DNA of 19,689 bases. Source: Deltaproteobacteria bacterium (GTDB lineage: Bacteria > Desulfobacterota_C > Deferrisomatia > Deferrisomatales > JACRMM01). A program made the position numbers and the translations under genes. The notes under the pieces were generated by a model, which was not told the origin of the DNA, searched no databases, and saw nothing but the letters and a program-made list of their open reading frames with translations. The stretch's first letter is position 1; each line of letters begins with the position of its first letter. Shown one piece after another: positions 1 through 7,565 of this stretch. The stretch is taken from assembly GCA_016218905.1 (NCBI GenBank), contig JACRCS010000349.1:1-19689 (forward strand), given 5' to 3'.

Positions 1-1
1 C

Positions 2-1630
2 AGGCTCTTCTACGGTCTCCTGGCGGGTTCCATGGCGCTCACCGCGGTGGCCCGCGACTCGGTGCTCTTCCTGATGGCCTGGGAGATCATGGCCCTCGCG
101 GCCTTCTTCCTCATCACGACCGAGGACGCGGATCCCGCTGCGTGCCGGGCGGGCCGCATCTACCTGATCGCGACCCACCTCGGGACCGCGGCACTGATCG
201 CGCTCTTCCTCCTCCTGAAGAGGGCCTCCGGCTCCTGGGGGCTCGACGCGCTCCCGGCCGGCGCCCTGGCGCCCGGAGCGGCCGCGGCCGTCTTCCTCCT
301 CGCCCTCGTGGGCTTCGGCCTCAAGGCGGGCCTCATGCCCCTTCACGTCTGGCTCCCGGGGGCGCACGCGAACGCGCCCAGCCACGTCTCGGCGCTCCTC
401 TCCGGCGTGATGATCAAGATGGGGATCTACGGACTGATCCGCCTGACGGGCCTCTTCCCGGCCCCTCCAGCCTGGTGGGGAGCAGTCCTCCTGGTCCTCG
501 GGATGGTCTCGGGCGTCCTGGGCGTCGCCTTCGCCATCGGGCAGCACGACCTGAAGCGGCTCCTCGCCTACCATAGCATCGAGAACATCGGGATCATCGC
601 CATGGGTTTGGGGCTCGCCCTCCTGGGGCGGAGCGCTTCCCGCCCGGACTGGATCGCGCTCGGGTTCGCCGGGGCTCTTCTCCACGTCTGGAACCACGGC
701 CTCTTCAAGTCGGCGCTCTTCCTCGCGGCCGGCTCGACGATACACGCCGCCGGTACCCGGGAGATCGATCACCTGGGCGGGCTCCTGCGCAGGATGCCGT
801 GGACCGGAGCGACCTTCCTCCTGGGCGCGGTGGCGATCTGCGGTCTTCCCCCGCTCAACGGCTTCGTGAGCGAACTGCTCATCTACCTGGCACTCTTCCG
901 GACGCTCGGCCCCGACGGTGGCCAGTGGGCGGCCGCGGCCCTCGCGGCGCCGGCGCTCGCGCTGATCGGCGCCCTCGCGGTCGCCTGCTTCGTGAAGGTC
1001 TTCGGGGTGGCGTTCCTCGGAGAGCCCCGGGGGCCGGGCGCCGAGCGGGCCGAGGAGTCCCCGCTCTCGATGCTCGCGCCGATGCTCGTCCTGTCGCTCC
1101 TCTGCGCGTTGATCGGGCTCGAGCCCGCTCTCGTCGCTCCACCGCTGGCGCGGGTGGCCGAGGCCTGGTCCGGGTCCCCCTTCGTGCGCTCTCTTCCCGC
1201 GCTCGCGCCCTTCGGTGCCCTGAGCGTCGCCGGGACGGCGCTCCTCGGGCTCCTCGCAGCCGGGGCGCTCGTCGTCCGGCACTGGTACCGCGGGAGGCCG
1301 CTCCGCCGCGCGGTCACGTGGGACTGCGGCTACCTCGCTCCCTCGCCCTCGATGCAGTACACGGCGTCTTCCTTCGCGCAGATGCTCGTCGGCCTCTTCT
1401 CCTGGGCGCTTCGTCCACGGGTGGAGCGGCTGCGGCCCCCGGGGCTCTTCGCTCCCTCGGGCAGCTTCGCCTCGGAGGTCCCGGACACCGTCTTCGAGGG
1501 CCTGGTGCAGCCCGCCTTCGCGCGCTTCGATCGGCTGGCGGCGCGGCTCCGCCCGGTCCAGCACGGCCGGACGCAGCTCTACATCCTCTACATCCTGGCG
1601 GCCGTCGTCGCCCTGCTCTTTTGGCGTTAG
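2..1630 (+). CDS. Hydrogenase-4 component B-like proton-translocating membrane subunit (5' partial)
   Basis: This is an antiporter-like (MrpD/NuoL family) subunit of a group-4-hydrogenase-related complex, predicted to move protons or sodium ions across the inner membrane. The reading frame is open back to base 2 with no stop, so the start lies outside the window; 542 residues are visible against roughly 670 in E. coli HyfB (recalled). Family landmarks are present: a membrane Glu in WEIMALAAFF (about bases 80-110), a Lys in GLKAGLMPLHVWLPG (about 315-360), a second Lys in SGVMIKMGIYG (about 400-430), ENIGIIAMGLGLAL, and a Lys in NHGLFKSALFLAAGS. The hydrophilic C-terminal part (about 1315-1560) contains WDCGYL, as in HyfB/HycC relatives. 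The stop is 8 bases before the next start, so the gene is co-transcribed with it. The internal ATG at 32 falls inside a transmembrane stretch and is not the true start. Confidence 0.9.
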   Translation, partial: RLFYGLLAGSMALTAVARDSVLFLMAWEIMALAAFFLITTEDADPAACRAGRIYLIATHLGTAALIALFLLLKRASGSWGLDALPAGALAPGAAAAVFLLALVGFGLKAGLMPLHVWLPGAHANAPSHVSALLSGVMIKMGIYGLIRLTGLFPAPPAWWGAVLLVLGMVSGVLGVAFAIGQHDLKRLLAYHSIENIGIIAMGLGLALLGRSASRPDWIALGFAGALLHVWNHGLFKSALFLAAGSTIHAAGTREIDHLGGLLRRMPWTGATFLLGAVAICGLPPLNGFVSELLIYLALFRTLGPDGGQWAAAALAAPALALIGALAVACFVKVFGVAFLGEPRGPGAERAEESPLSMLAPMLVLSLLCALIGLEPALVAPPLARVAEAWSGSPFVRSLPALAPFGALSVAGTALLGLLAAGALVVRHWYRGRPLRRAVTWDCGYLAPSPSMQYTASSFAQMLVGLFSWALRPRVERLRPPGLFAPSGSFASEVPDTVFEGLVQPAFARFDRLAARLRPVQHGRTQLYILYILAAVVALLFWR

Positions 1631-1638
1631 GAGGCGCG

Positions 1639-2559
1639 ATGCTCCAGGACCCCGTGCGCCTCGCCGTGCACCTCGCGCTGCTCGTCGCCCTTCCGCCGCT
1701 CCTGCCGGGCGTCATCGAGAAGACGAAGGCCGTCCTGGCCGGACGCCGCGGCCCGCCCGTCCTCCAGGGCTACTACGACCTGGCGAAGCTCCTCCGGAAG
1801 GGCCTCGTGCTCAGCCGGACCACCACCTGGCTCTTTCCCGCCGGTCCCGTCACGGCGCTGGCGACCGCTTGGCTCGCGGGGCTCGTCGTGCCCCTGGCGT
1901 GGCCCACGGCGCCCCTCGGCTTTGTCGGCGACCCCATTCTGTTCGCCTACCTCCTCGCGCTGGGCCGCTTCTTCACCACCGCGGCCGCCCTGGACACGGG
2001 CTCCTCCTTCGAAGGGATGGGAGCGGCGCGGGAAGCGACCTTCGCCTGTCTCACGGAGGCGGCGGTCTTCTTCGGCTTCCTGACGCTCGCGAAGCTCGGG
2101 GGCACGCTACGCCTGGCCGAGATGCTGAACGTCGGCGTCGCCGCAGCCTGGGGCGCGGGCAGCGCCTCGCTGGTCCTGATCGGCGCGAGCCTCTTCGTGG
2201 TCCTCCTGGCCGAGAACTCCCGGATCCCCTTCGACGATCCGAACACCCACCTGGAGCTCACGATGGTCCACGAGGTGATGGTGCTCGACCACAGCGGCCC
2301 GCTCCTCGGCCTCGTCTCCTACGGGTCGGCGGTGAAGCTCTTCCTCTTCTCCGCCGTGCTCCTGCGGGCGACACTGCCGGTGGCGACGGGAGTGCCGGCG
2401 GTCGAGCTCGGGGCGTTCGTCGGCGGGATCCTGGCGGTCGCGGTCGGCGTGGGAGTCGTCGAGTCGAGCATGGCGCGCCTCCGGCTCATCCACGTCCCGG
2501 CCCTGCTCGTCGGCGCCTGCGTGCTCTCCGCCTTCGCGTTCCTGCTGGTCCTACACTGA
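1639..2559 (+). CDS. HyfC/HycD/NuoH-like membrane anchor subunit
   Basis: This 306-residue membrane protein matches the NuoH-related subunit that ties the peripheral electron-transfer arm to the proton-pumping arm in complex I and group 4 hydrogenases. Visible landmarks are RRGPPVLQGYYDLAKLLRKG near residues 34-53 and the conserved cytoplasmic loop ENSRIPFDDPNTHLELTMVH near residues 192-211, the equivalent of the NuoH E-rich quinone-chamber loop. About eight hydrophobic segments can be seen. The ATG at 1639 is preceded by GGAGG at 1630-1634. The reading frame stays open far upstream, but that extension overlaps the HyfB-like gene in another frame and does not look like membrane protein, so it is rejected. 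The next gene starts 10 bases after the stop. Confidence 0.92.
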   Translation: MLQDPVRLAVHLALLVALPPLLPGVIEKTKAVLAGRRGPPVLQGYYDLAKLLRKGLVLSRTTTWLFPAGPVTALATAWLAGLVVPLAWPTAPLGFVGDPILFAYLLALGRFFTTAAALDTGSSFEGMGAAREATFACLTEAAVFFGFLTLAKLGGTLRLAEMLNVGVAAAWGAGSASLVLIGASLFVVLLAENSRIPFDDPNTHLELTMVHEVMVLDHSGPLLGLVSYGSAVKLFLFSAVLLRATLPVATGVPAVELGAFVGGILAVAVGVGVVESSMARLRLIHVPALLVGACVLSAFAFLLVLH

Positions 2560-2569
2560 GGAGACCCCT

Positions 2570-3211
2570 TTGAACCCGGCCGTCGATTCGCTCCTGGTCA
2601 TCGTCCTCCTGCTCAACTTCCTCGCGCTGGGGACGACGCGCATCTTCACGATCATCCGCGCGGTCGCCCTCCAGGGCGTGCTCCTGGGGCTCCTGCCGGT
2701 GCTCGTCCGAGGCGAGCTCTCCTGGCACACCCTGCTGCTGGCCGCGGCGCCGATGGCGCTCAAGGGGGTGGCGATCCCGGCCATGCTCTTCCGGGCGGTC
2801 CGCGACACGGAGATCCGCAGGGAGATGGAGCCGCTGATCGGCGTCGTCCCCTCGCTCCTCCTGGGCGCGGCCGGCACGGCGGCGGCGCTCCTCTTCTCCC
2901 GGCAGCTCCCGCTCCTGCGCGCCGACGCGGGCACGCTCGTCGTGCCGGCGGCGCTCGCGACGGCGCTGGCCGGCTTCGTGATCCTCACCGGCCGGTCGAA
3001 GGCGATCAGTCAGGTGCTCGGCTATCTCCTGCTCGAGAACGGGATCTTCGTCTTCGGCCTCGTCTTCGTCGAGCCGATGCCCCTGCTCGTGGAGTTCGGG
3101 GTCCTCCTCGACCTCTTCGTCTGCATCTTCGTCATGGGCATGATCCTCCACCACATCAGCCGCGAGTTCTCTTCCCTGAACACCCGGCACCTCTCGGCGC
3201 TCAAGGACTAG
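2570..3211 (+). CDS. HyfE-like (NuoK-related) membrane subunit
   Basis: This 213-residue protein is almost entirely hydrophobic, with about six or seven membrane helices, close to the length recalled for HyfE (about 216). The second half resembles NuoK: a membrane Glu in GYLLLENGIFVFGL (about residues 154-167) and Glu/Asp in LVEFGVLLDLFVCIFVMGMI, which would belong to the proton path that links the quinone-side module to the antiporter-like subunits. The start is TTG at 2570, chosen because GAGGAG lies at 2558-2563 and no better start is in frame; the preceding stop ends at 2559. The HyfF-like start follows 2 bases after the stop. Confidence 0.88.
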   Translation: MNPAVDSLLVIVLLLNFLALGTTRIFTIIRAVALQGVLLGLLPVLVRGELSWHTLLLAAAPMALKGVAIPAMLFRAVRDTEIRREMEPLIGVVPSLLLGAAGTAAALLFSRQLPLLRADAGTLVVPAALATALAGFVILTGRSKAISQVLGYLLLENGIFVFGLVFVEPMPLLVEFGVLLDLFVCIFVMGMILHHISREFSSLNTRHLSALKD

Positions 3212-3213
3212 GC

Positions 3214-4638
3214 ATGGGTTACGCCCTGGTCTTCTTCCCCCTGGCGATGGCCTCGCTCCTCCTCGCCGTGCCGTCGAACCGGCTCCGGCCCTGGTTGCTC
3301 CCGCCCACGGGCGCGATCCACCTCGCGCTCTTCGCCGCGACCGTCGCGGGAGGCCGCTACACCTGCGGCTCGTGGCTCGCGCTCGACCCACCAGGCCGCC
3401 TGGTCCTCGGCGTCTCGAGCCTCCTCTTCTTCCTCTGCTCCTTCTACGCGGTGGGCTACCTGCGGCACCGCTCGGAGCGGAGAAACCGGGTCTTTTGCGC
3501 CTGCCTCGCGGCCATGCTGGGCGTGACGAGCCTCGTCGCCTGGTCCCGGCACCTGGGGCTCATGTGGGTGGCCATGGAGGCGACGACCCTCGTGACGGCG
3601 CCGCTCATCTACTTCAATCGGAACGCGCGCTCCATCGAGGCGACCTGGAAGTACCTGATGATCTGCTCGGTCGGAATCGCGCTGGCGCTCCTCGGCTCGT
3701 TCTTCCTGGCGTACGCCTCGCTTCGGGAAGGGCTCTCGTACTCGCTCCTCTTCGATGACCTCCTGCGGCAGGCGCCGCGCCTGTCGGAGCCGTGGCTCCA
3801 CGCGGCGTTCGTCCTCGTCCTCGTCGGCTACGGGACGAAGATGGGACTCGCGCCCATGCACACCTGGAAGCCCGACGCCTACGGCGAGGCGCCGGGCGTC
3901 GTGGGAGCGCTGCTCGCCGGCTGCATGGCCAACTGCGGCTTCCTCGCGATCCTGAGGATCTTCCAGGTCTGCCGGGCCGCCGGCGACGCGGAGTACGCAC
4001 GGACGATGCTCCTCGGCCTCGGCTTCGCGTCCATGGGAGCCGCCGCGGTCTTCCTGGCCCGGCAAAAGGACCTGAAGCGGATGCTGGCGTACTCGAGCGT
4101 GGAGCACATGGGGATCCTGGCCGTGGGGCTGGGGCTCGGGGGCGCCGGCACGTTCGGTGCGCTGCTCCACCTCGTCAACAACGGCCTGACCAAGGGGGTG
4201 CTCTTCCTCTCGGCCGGCAACCTCCACCGCGCCTACGGCAGCAAGCGGACGGATGAGGTCCGGGGCGCCTTCGTGCGCCTGCCGGCGACCGCGGGCCTCT
4301 TCCTCGCGGGCTTCCTCGCCATCGCCGGCTCACCCCCGTTTGGGCCGTTCCTGAGCAAGCTGACGATCCTCGACGCCGCCGTGAGCCAGGGCAGCTTTGT
4401 CGCGGCAGGGCTCTTCACGGCGCTCCTGGTGGCGGTCTTCGTCGGTATGGCCTCCACGGTCCTGACCGCGGTCCAGGGCACGCCGCCGGAGCCGGCGCGG
4501 AGCTCCGGGTATCGCGACCGGGCCCTGACGGTGCTCCCCATCGTCGTTGCCCTCGGCCTCGTCCTCCTGCTGGGCGTCTACCTCCCCCCTCCCCTGGAGG
4601 CCCTACTGCGGGAGGCCGCTCGCTTCGTGGAGGCTTGA
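3214..4638 (+). CDS. Hydrogenase-4 component F-like proton-translocating subunit
   Basis: This is the second antiporter-like (MrpD/NuoN family) subunit of the complex, 474 residues with about 14 hydrophobic helices, somewhat shorter than E. coli HyfF (526, recalled). Proton-channel residues visible are Glu122 in MWVAMEATTL, Lys209 in GYGTKMGLAPMHTWKPDA, and Lys327 in VNNGLTKGVLFLSAG. The TM8 position that is Lys in the HyfB-like neighbour is Asn240 here (GCMANCGF). E. coli HyfF also has Asn there as I recall it, so this is probably a subfamily trait. RQKDLKRMLAYSSVEHMGIL (residues 283-302) is typical of the family. It overlaps no neighbour: the next gene starts one base after its stop. No HyfD-like third antiporter gene is present in the visible part of the operon. 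Confidence 0.92.
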   Translation: MGYALVFFPLAMASLLLAVPSNRLRPWLLPPTGAIHLALFAATVAGGRYTCGSWLALDPPGRLVLGVSSLLFFLCSFYAVGYLRHRSERRNRVFCACLAAMLGVTSLVAWSRHLGLMWVAMEATTLVTAPLIYFNRNARSIEATWKYLMICSVGIALALLGSFFLAYASLREGLSYSLLFDDLLRQAPRLSEPWLHAAFVLVLVGYGTKMGLAPMHTWKPDAYGEAPGVVGALLAGCMANCGFLAILRIFQVCRAAGDAEYARTMLLGLGFASMGAAAVFLARQKDLKRMLAYSSVEHMGILAVGLGLGGAGTFGALLHLVNNGLTKGVLFLSAGNLHRAYGSKRTDEVRGAFVRLPATAGLFLAGFLAIAGSPPFGPFLSKLTILDAAVSQGSFVAAGLFTALLVAVFVGMASTVLTAVQGTPPEPARSSGYRDRALTVLPIVVALGLVLLLGVYLPPPLEALLREAARFVEA

Positions 4639-4639
4639 G

Positions 4640-6163
4640 GTGGAAGCGCTCTCGAAAGTCGCGGAGAACGAGGTCGTGGAGAACGGAGTCGCTCTGGCGC
4701 TGGCGGCCCTCCCTTCGCTCGGCGAGGAGGCGTTCCGGGCGGAGCTCCTGCGCAGGAGAGCCGGCGGAGCGCGGGTCTGCGCCTACTTCGGCGAGGACGG
4801 AGCCTCCGACGGGCCGCGCCTCTGGGCGATCATGGCCGCCGACGGCGCCGGGCGGCTCGACGCGCTATCCTGCCGCCTGGAGGGCAGCGTGCTCCGGTCG
4901 CTGACCGAAAGCTGCCCCCAGCTCCACCTCTTCGAGCGCGAGATCGCGGAGCAGCTCGGAATTCCGCTCTCCGGCCACCCCTCGCCCAAGCCCGTCCGTT
5001 TCGCGCCGCCGCTCCACGACCGCAACGGCAGGCCCGACGCTCCCCCGGTCGGCGTGATGCCCTTCGACCGCGTCGGGGGCGGCCACACCCACGAGGTGGC
5101 GGTGGGACCCGTGCACGCGGGCGTCATCGAGCCCGGCCACTTCCGTTTCCAGTGCCACGGCGAGGAGGTCCTCCGCCTGGAGATCTCGCTCGGCTACCAG
5201 CATCGCGGCGTGGAGCGGCGGCTCCTGGGCGGGCCGGACACGGCGACGATCCATCTCGTGGAGACACTGGCGGGGGACACGACGATCGGCCACGCGACCG
5301 CGTACTGCCAGGCCGTGGAGGCGCTCGGCGCCTGCCAGCCGCCGCCGCGCGCCCACGCCCTGCGGGCCATCGCTCTGGAGCTGGAACGGATCGCGAACCA
5401 TGTGGGTGATCTGGGGGCGCTGGCCGGCGACGTGGGCTTTCTGCCCACGGCCTCCTACTGTGGGCGGATTCGGGGGGACTTCCTGAACATGACCGCGCTC
5501 CTCTGCGGAAGCCGGTTCGGTCGGGGCTTCGTGCGGCCGGGGGGAGTCGCCTTCGACGTGGGCGCGGACCTCGTCCGGGAACTGGACGAACGGCTGGAGG
5601 CGGGGCTGCGGGACGCGGGTGGCGCCGTCAGGCTCCTGTGGGAGAGCCCCTCGGTGATGGCTCGCTTCGAGGGGACCGGGCAACTCAGCCGCCGACTCTG
5701 CGACGAGGTCGGCCTCGTCGGACCGGCGGCCCGGGCCTGCGGGGCGGAGCGGGATCTTCGCCTGGACTTCCCGTGGGGCATCTACCGCTTCGGCCAGATC
5801 CCCGTCTCGACGGGCCATGGCGGGGACGTGCTGGCGCGGGCGTACGTCCGCTGGCTCGAGGTGGAGCGTTCGGTCCAGTTCCTCCGGAGCCAGCTCGCCG
5901 CCCTGCCGGCCGGCCCGATACGGAGGGAATGTCCACCGCCCCGGGCCGACGGCTTCGCGGTCTCCCTCATCGAGGGCTGGCGCGGCGAGATCTGTCACGT
6001 GGTCCTCACCGACGAGCGGGGCCGCTTCCGGCGCTACAAGGTCGTCGACCCTTCTTTCCACAACTGGTTCGGGCTCGCGTGTGCCCTCGAGAACGAGCAG
6101 ATCTCGGACTTCCCGCTCTGCAACAAGAGCTTCAACCTCTCGTACTGCGGCTTCGACCTATAA
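4640..6163 (+). CDS. HyfG/HycE-like large subunit lacking [NiFe] ligands (Ehr type)
   Basis: This 507-residue protein has the HycE/HyfG layout: a NuoC-like N-terminal domain (about 1-150), then a NuoD/hydrogenase-large-subunit domain. The fold is clear from QHRGVERRL (about 190-198), the following helix, and SYCGRIRGDFLNMT. Both metal-binding motifs are lost, however. Where HycE has a Cys-Gly-Ile-Cys motif before FAHSTAY, this protein has Ala211-Gly-Asp-Thr214 before TIGHATAY. At the C terminus the Asp-Pro-Cys-x-x-Cys motif is replaced by Asn-Leu-Ser-Tyr-Cys-Gly (499-504). The protein stops three residues later, with no maturation peptide. No CxxC occurs anywhere in it. It therefore should not bind Ni-Fe or make H2, and fits the energy-converting hydrogenase-related (Ehr) family. 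The GTG start at 4640 has GGAGG at 4629-4633; the upstream extension of the frame only overlaps the HyfF-like gene. Confidence 0.9.
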   Translation: MEALSKVAENEVVENGVALALAALPSLGEEAFRAELLRRRAGGARVCAYFGEDGASDGPRLWAIMAADGAGRLDALSCRLEGSVLRSLTESCPQLHLFEREIAEQLGIPLSGHPSPKPVRFAPPLHDRNGRPDAPPVGVMPFDRVGGGHTHEVAVGPVHAGVIEPGHFRFQCHGEEVLRLEISLGYQHRGVERRLLGGPDTATIHLVETLAGDTTIGHATAYCQAVEALGACQPPPRAHALRAIALELERIANHVGDLGALAGDVGFLPTASYCGRIRGDFLNMTALLCGSRFGRGFVRPGGVAFDVGADLVRELDERLEAGLRDAGGAVRLLWESPSVMARFEGTGQLSRRLCDEVGLVGPAARACGAERDLRLDFPWGIYRFGQIPVSTGHGGDVLARAYVRWLEVERSVQFLRSQLAALPAGPIRRECPPPRADGFAVSLIEGWRGEICHVVLTDERGRFRRYKVVDPSFHNWFGLACALENEQISDFPLCNKSFNLSYCGFDL

Positions 6164-6173
6164 GGAGGCGAGC

Positions 6174-6938
6174 TTGCTCGACCTGTTGGTGACCCGCCTG
6201 CGGCAGGGGCGCCGCACCCTCAAGTACCCGGCCGCGCCGGCCCCGCCCCTCCCCGAGCGGTTCCGGGGCGCGCCGCGGCTCGCGCCCTGCCCTTCGTCCG
6301 ACGACTGCGGGGGGTGCGCCGCGGCGTGCCCCACGGGAGCCCTCGCGCTGGAGTCGGGTCCGCGGATCGACCTCGGCCGTTGCCTCTTCTGCGGCGAGTG
6401 CGAGACCGCGTGCGCCGGGCGGGCGATCGAGTTCACCCGGGAGCACCGCCTCGCGGCGAGGACCCGGGCGGATCTGCTCTCGGACGGAGGACCCACGAAG
6501 CTCGCCGAGGCCGTGGAGGCGCGCACGCGGGCGCTCTTCGGGCGCTCACTCCGGCTCCGCCAGGTGAGCGCCGGAGGGTGCAATGCGTGCGAGGCGGACG
6601 CGAACGTCCTCGGGACGGTCGTCTGGGACATGGGGCGCTTCGGCATCCAGTTCGTGGCGTCGCCCCGCCACGCCGACGGCCTGCTCGTCACCGGCCCCGT
6701 GACCGAGAACATGAAGGCCGCCCTGCTCAAGACCTACGAGGCCGTCCCCGACCCGAAGCTCGTCATCGCCTCGGGAGCGTGCGCCATCGCCGGAGGGCCT
6801 TACGCCGCCGGGCCCGAGACGAACGCCGGGATCGGCGACCTCCTCCCGGTCGACCTCTACGTCCCCGGCTGCCCGCCCCACCCCCTGACGCTCCTCGACG
6901 GCCTGCTTCGGCTGCTGGGCATGAAGTTGTCTCGTTAG
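6174..6938 (+). CDS. Fused 2[4Fe-4S] ferredoxin-NuoB/HyfI-like small subunit
   Basis: This 254-residue protein combines what are usually two subunits (HyfH and HyfI). Residues about 36-90 form a ferredoxin domain with two four-cysteine groups, Cys39/45/48/52 (first spacing 5 instead of the usual 2) and Cys70/73/76/80, predicted to carry two [4Fe-4S] clusters. Residues about 125-245 are NuoB-like, with CNAC (136, 139), Cys203 in SGACAIAGG and Cys233 in VPGCPPHP, the four ligands of the proximal (N2-type) cluster. Electron-wire cysteines are thus complete even though the partner large subunit has lost its metal site. The start is TTG at 6174, directly behind AAGGAGG (6162-6168); upstream in-frame sequence is only a shadow of the large-subunit gene. 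It is the last gene of the operon. Its stop codon forms the first bases of a short repeat array. Confidence 0.9.
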   Translation: MLDLLVTRLRQGRRTLKYPAAPAPPLPERFRGAPRLAPCPSSDDCGGCAAACPTGALALESGPRIDLGRCLFCGECETACAGRAIEFTREHRLAARTRADLLSDGGPTKLAEAVEARTRALFGRSLRLRQVSAGGCNACEADANVLGTVVWDMGRFGIQFVASPRHADGLLVTGPVTENMKAALLKTYEAVPDPKLVIASGACAIAGGPYAAGPETNAGIGDLLPVDLYVPGCPPHPLTLLDGLLRLLGMKLSR

Positions 6939-6971
6939 TCCACTTGGTCCAGTTCGTCCACTTCGTCCATC
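6936..6971. repeat. Short tandem array, four 9-bp units with GTCC core
   Basis: Four consecutive 9-base units follow one another without gaps: TAGTCCACT, TGGTCCAGT, TCGTCCACT and TCGTCCATC. The first three bases are also the stop codon of the small-subunit gene. The bases GTCCA recur every 9 bases. A related array occurs at 16727-16780. Nothing in the surrounding genes explains it. It lies in the 125-base gap before the first protease gene and could be a mobile short repeat or a binding site array; its function is unknown. Confidence 0.7.
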
Positions 6972-7063
6972 TACTGCGGAAAGTTTGCCGATCCGGGCAA
7001 TCTGCGTAACAGTGGAGGGGATCGGGCGATGGCCGCTCGGCGTTCGTGCAAGGACGCCCCTGC

Positions 7064-7564
7064 ATGAGATATATTAATAGATGCTCCCTTCTGGGAGTCC
7101 TTCTCACTTCGCTCCTCATCGCGCTCTCCCTGCCGGCGGGCGCAGAGGGCGCCCGGAGGAAGAAGATCGTCGGCGCCACGGAGCAGGTGAGGGTGGAAGA
7201 GGCGGATCTCGAGTTCAGGGCGCGCATCGACTCCGGGGCGGAAGGCTCTTCGATCCACACGCAGTCCGTCGAGGTCGAAGGCAGGTCCAAGGAGATGGCG
7301 CGCAACGTCGGCAAGGAAGTCACGTTTCGCGTAAAGAACGAGAAGGGCAAGGTGACCGAGCTGAGGCGGACGATCCAGGACGTGGTCCGGGTGAAGAACG
7401 CCGAGGGCGGGGAACGAAGGTATCAGGTGTACTTGACCATCCTCCACGGGAAGAGCCGAAAGCGGGTCCTCGTCTACCTCGACGATCGGGAGGACATGCC
7501 CGAGAAGCTGCTTCTCGGCCGTAATTGGCTCGGCTCCGACTTTTTGATCGACGTGGGAAGGTGA
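7064..7564 (+). CDS. Exported retropepsin-like protease, PF05618 (ATP-dependent zinc protease-like), copy 1
   Basis: This 166-residue protein starts with a clear Sec-type signal sequence (about 7-29, hydrophobic core LLGVLLTSLLIALSLPAGA) and then a single domain of the family annotated as ATP-dependent zinc protease (PF05618, DUF785). The fold is considered retropepsin-like: the catalytic Asp-Ser-Gly-Ala motif is at 56-59, followed by SSIHT. The C-terminal LLLGRNWLGSDFLIDV is the family's second signature. No zinc site is obvious, so the historical name is doubtful. ATG at 7064 is preferred over GTG at 7046 because AAGGA sits at 7050-7054 and the signal peptide then begins normally. It is adjacent to a paralogue one base downstream. 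Family members commonly occur with RimK-related ligases and 7TM transglutaminases, both encoded nearby. Exact substrate is unknown. Confidence 0.82.
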   Translation: MRYINRCSLLGVLLTSLLIALSLPAGAEGARRKKIVGATEQVRVEEADLEFRARIDSGAEGSSIHTQSVEVEGRSKEMARNVGKEVTFRVKNEKGKVTELRRTIQDVVRVKNAEGGERRYQVYLTILHGKSRKRVLVYLDDREDMPEKLLLGRNWLGSDFLIDVGR

Positions 7565-7565
7565 G

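Noticed and set aside
799..1638. Long N-terminal extension of the HyfC-like frame
   Set aside because: It lies wholly inside the HyfB-like gene in another frame and reads as Arg/Pro/Ala-rich sequence; the family starts at 1639.
3208..6061. Long minus-strand open frames opposite the HyfF-like and large-subunit genes
   Set aside because: They are rich in Arg/Glu/Gly/His without domains, as expected for antisense shadows of high-GC genes.
1..6938. A functional H2-producing hydrogenase operon
   Set aside because: Subunit order fits Hyf/Hyc, but all four [NiFe] cysteines and the maturation tail are absent from the large subunit and no maturation genes are seen.
6936..6971. CRISPR array
   Set aside because: Units are 9 bases, contiguous and without spacers; no cas genes nearby.
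7046..7063. GTG at 7046 as the start of protease copy 1
   Set aside because: ATG at 7064 has the better-spaced AAGGA and yields a normal signal peptide.
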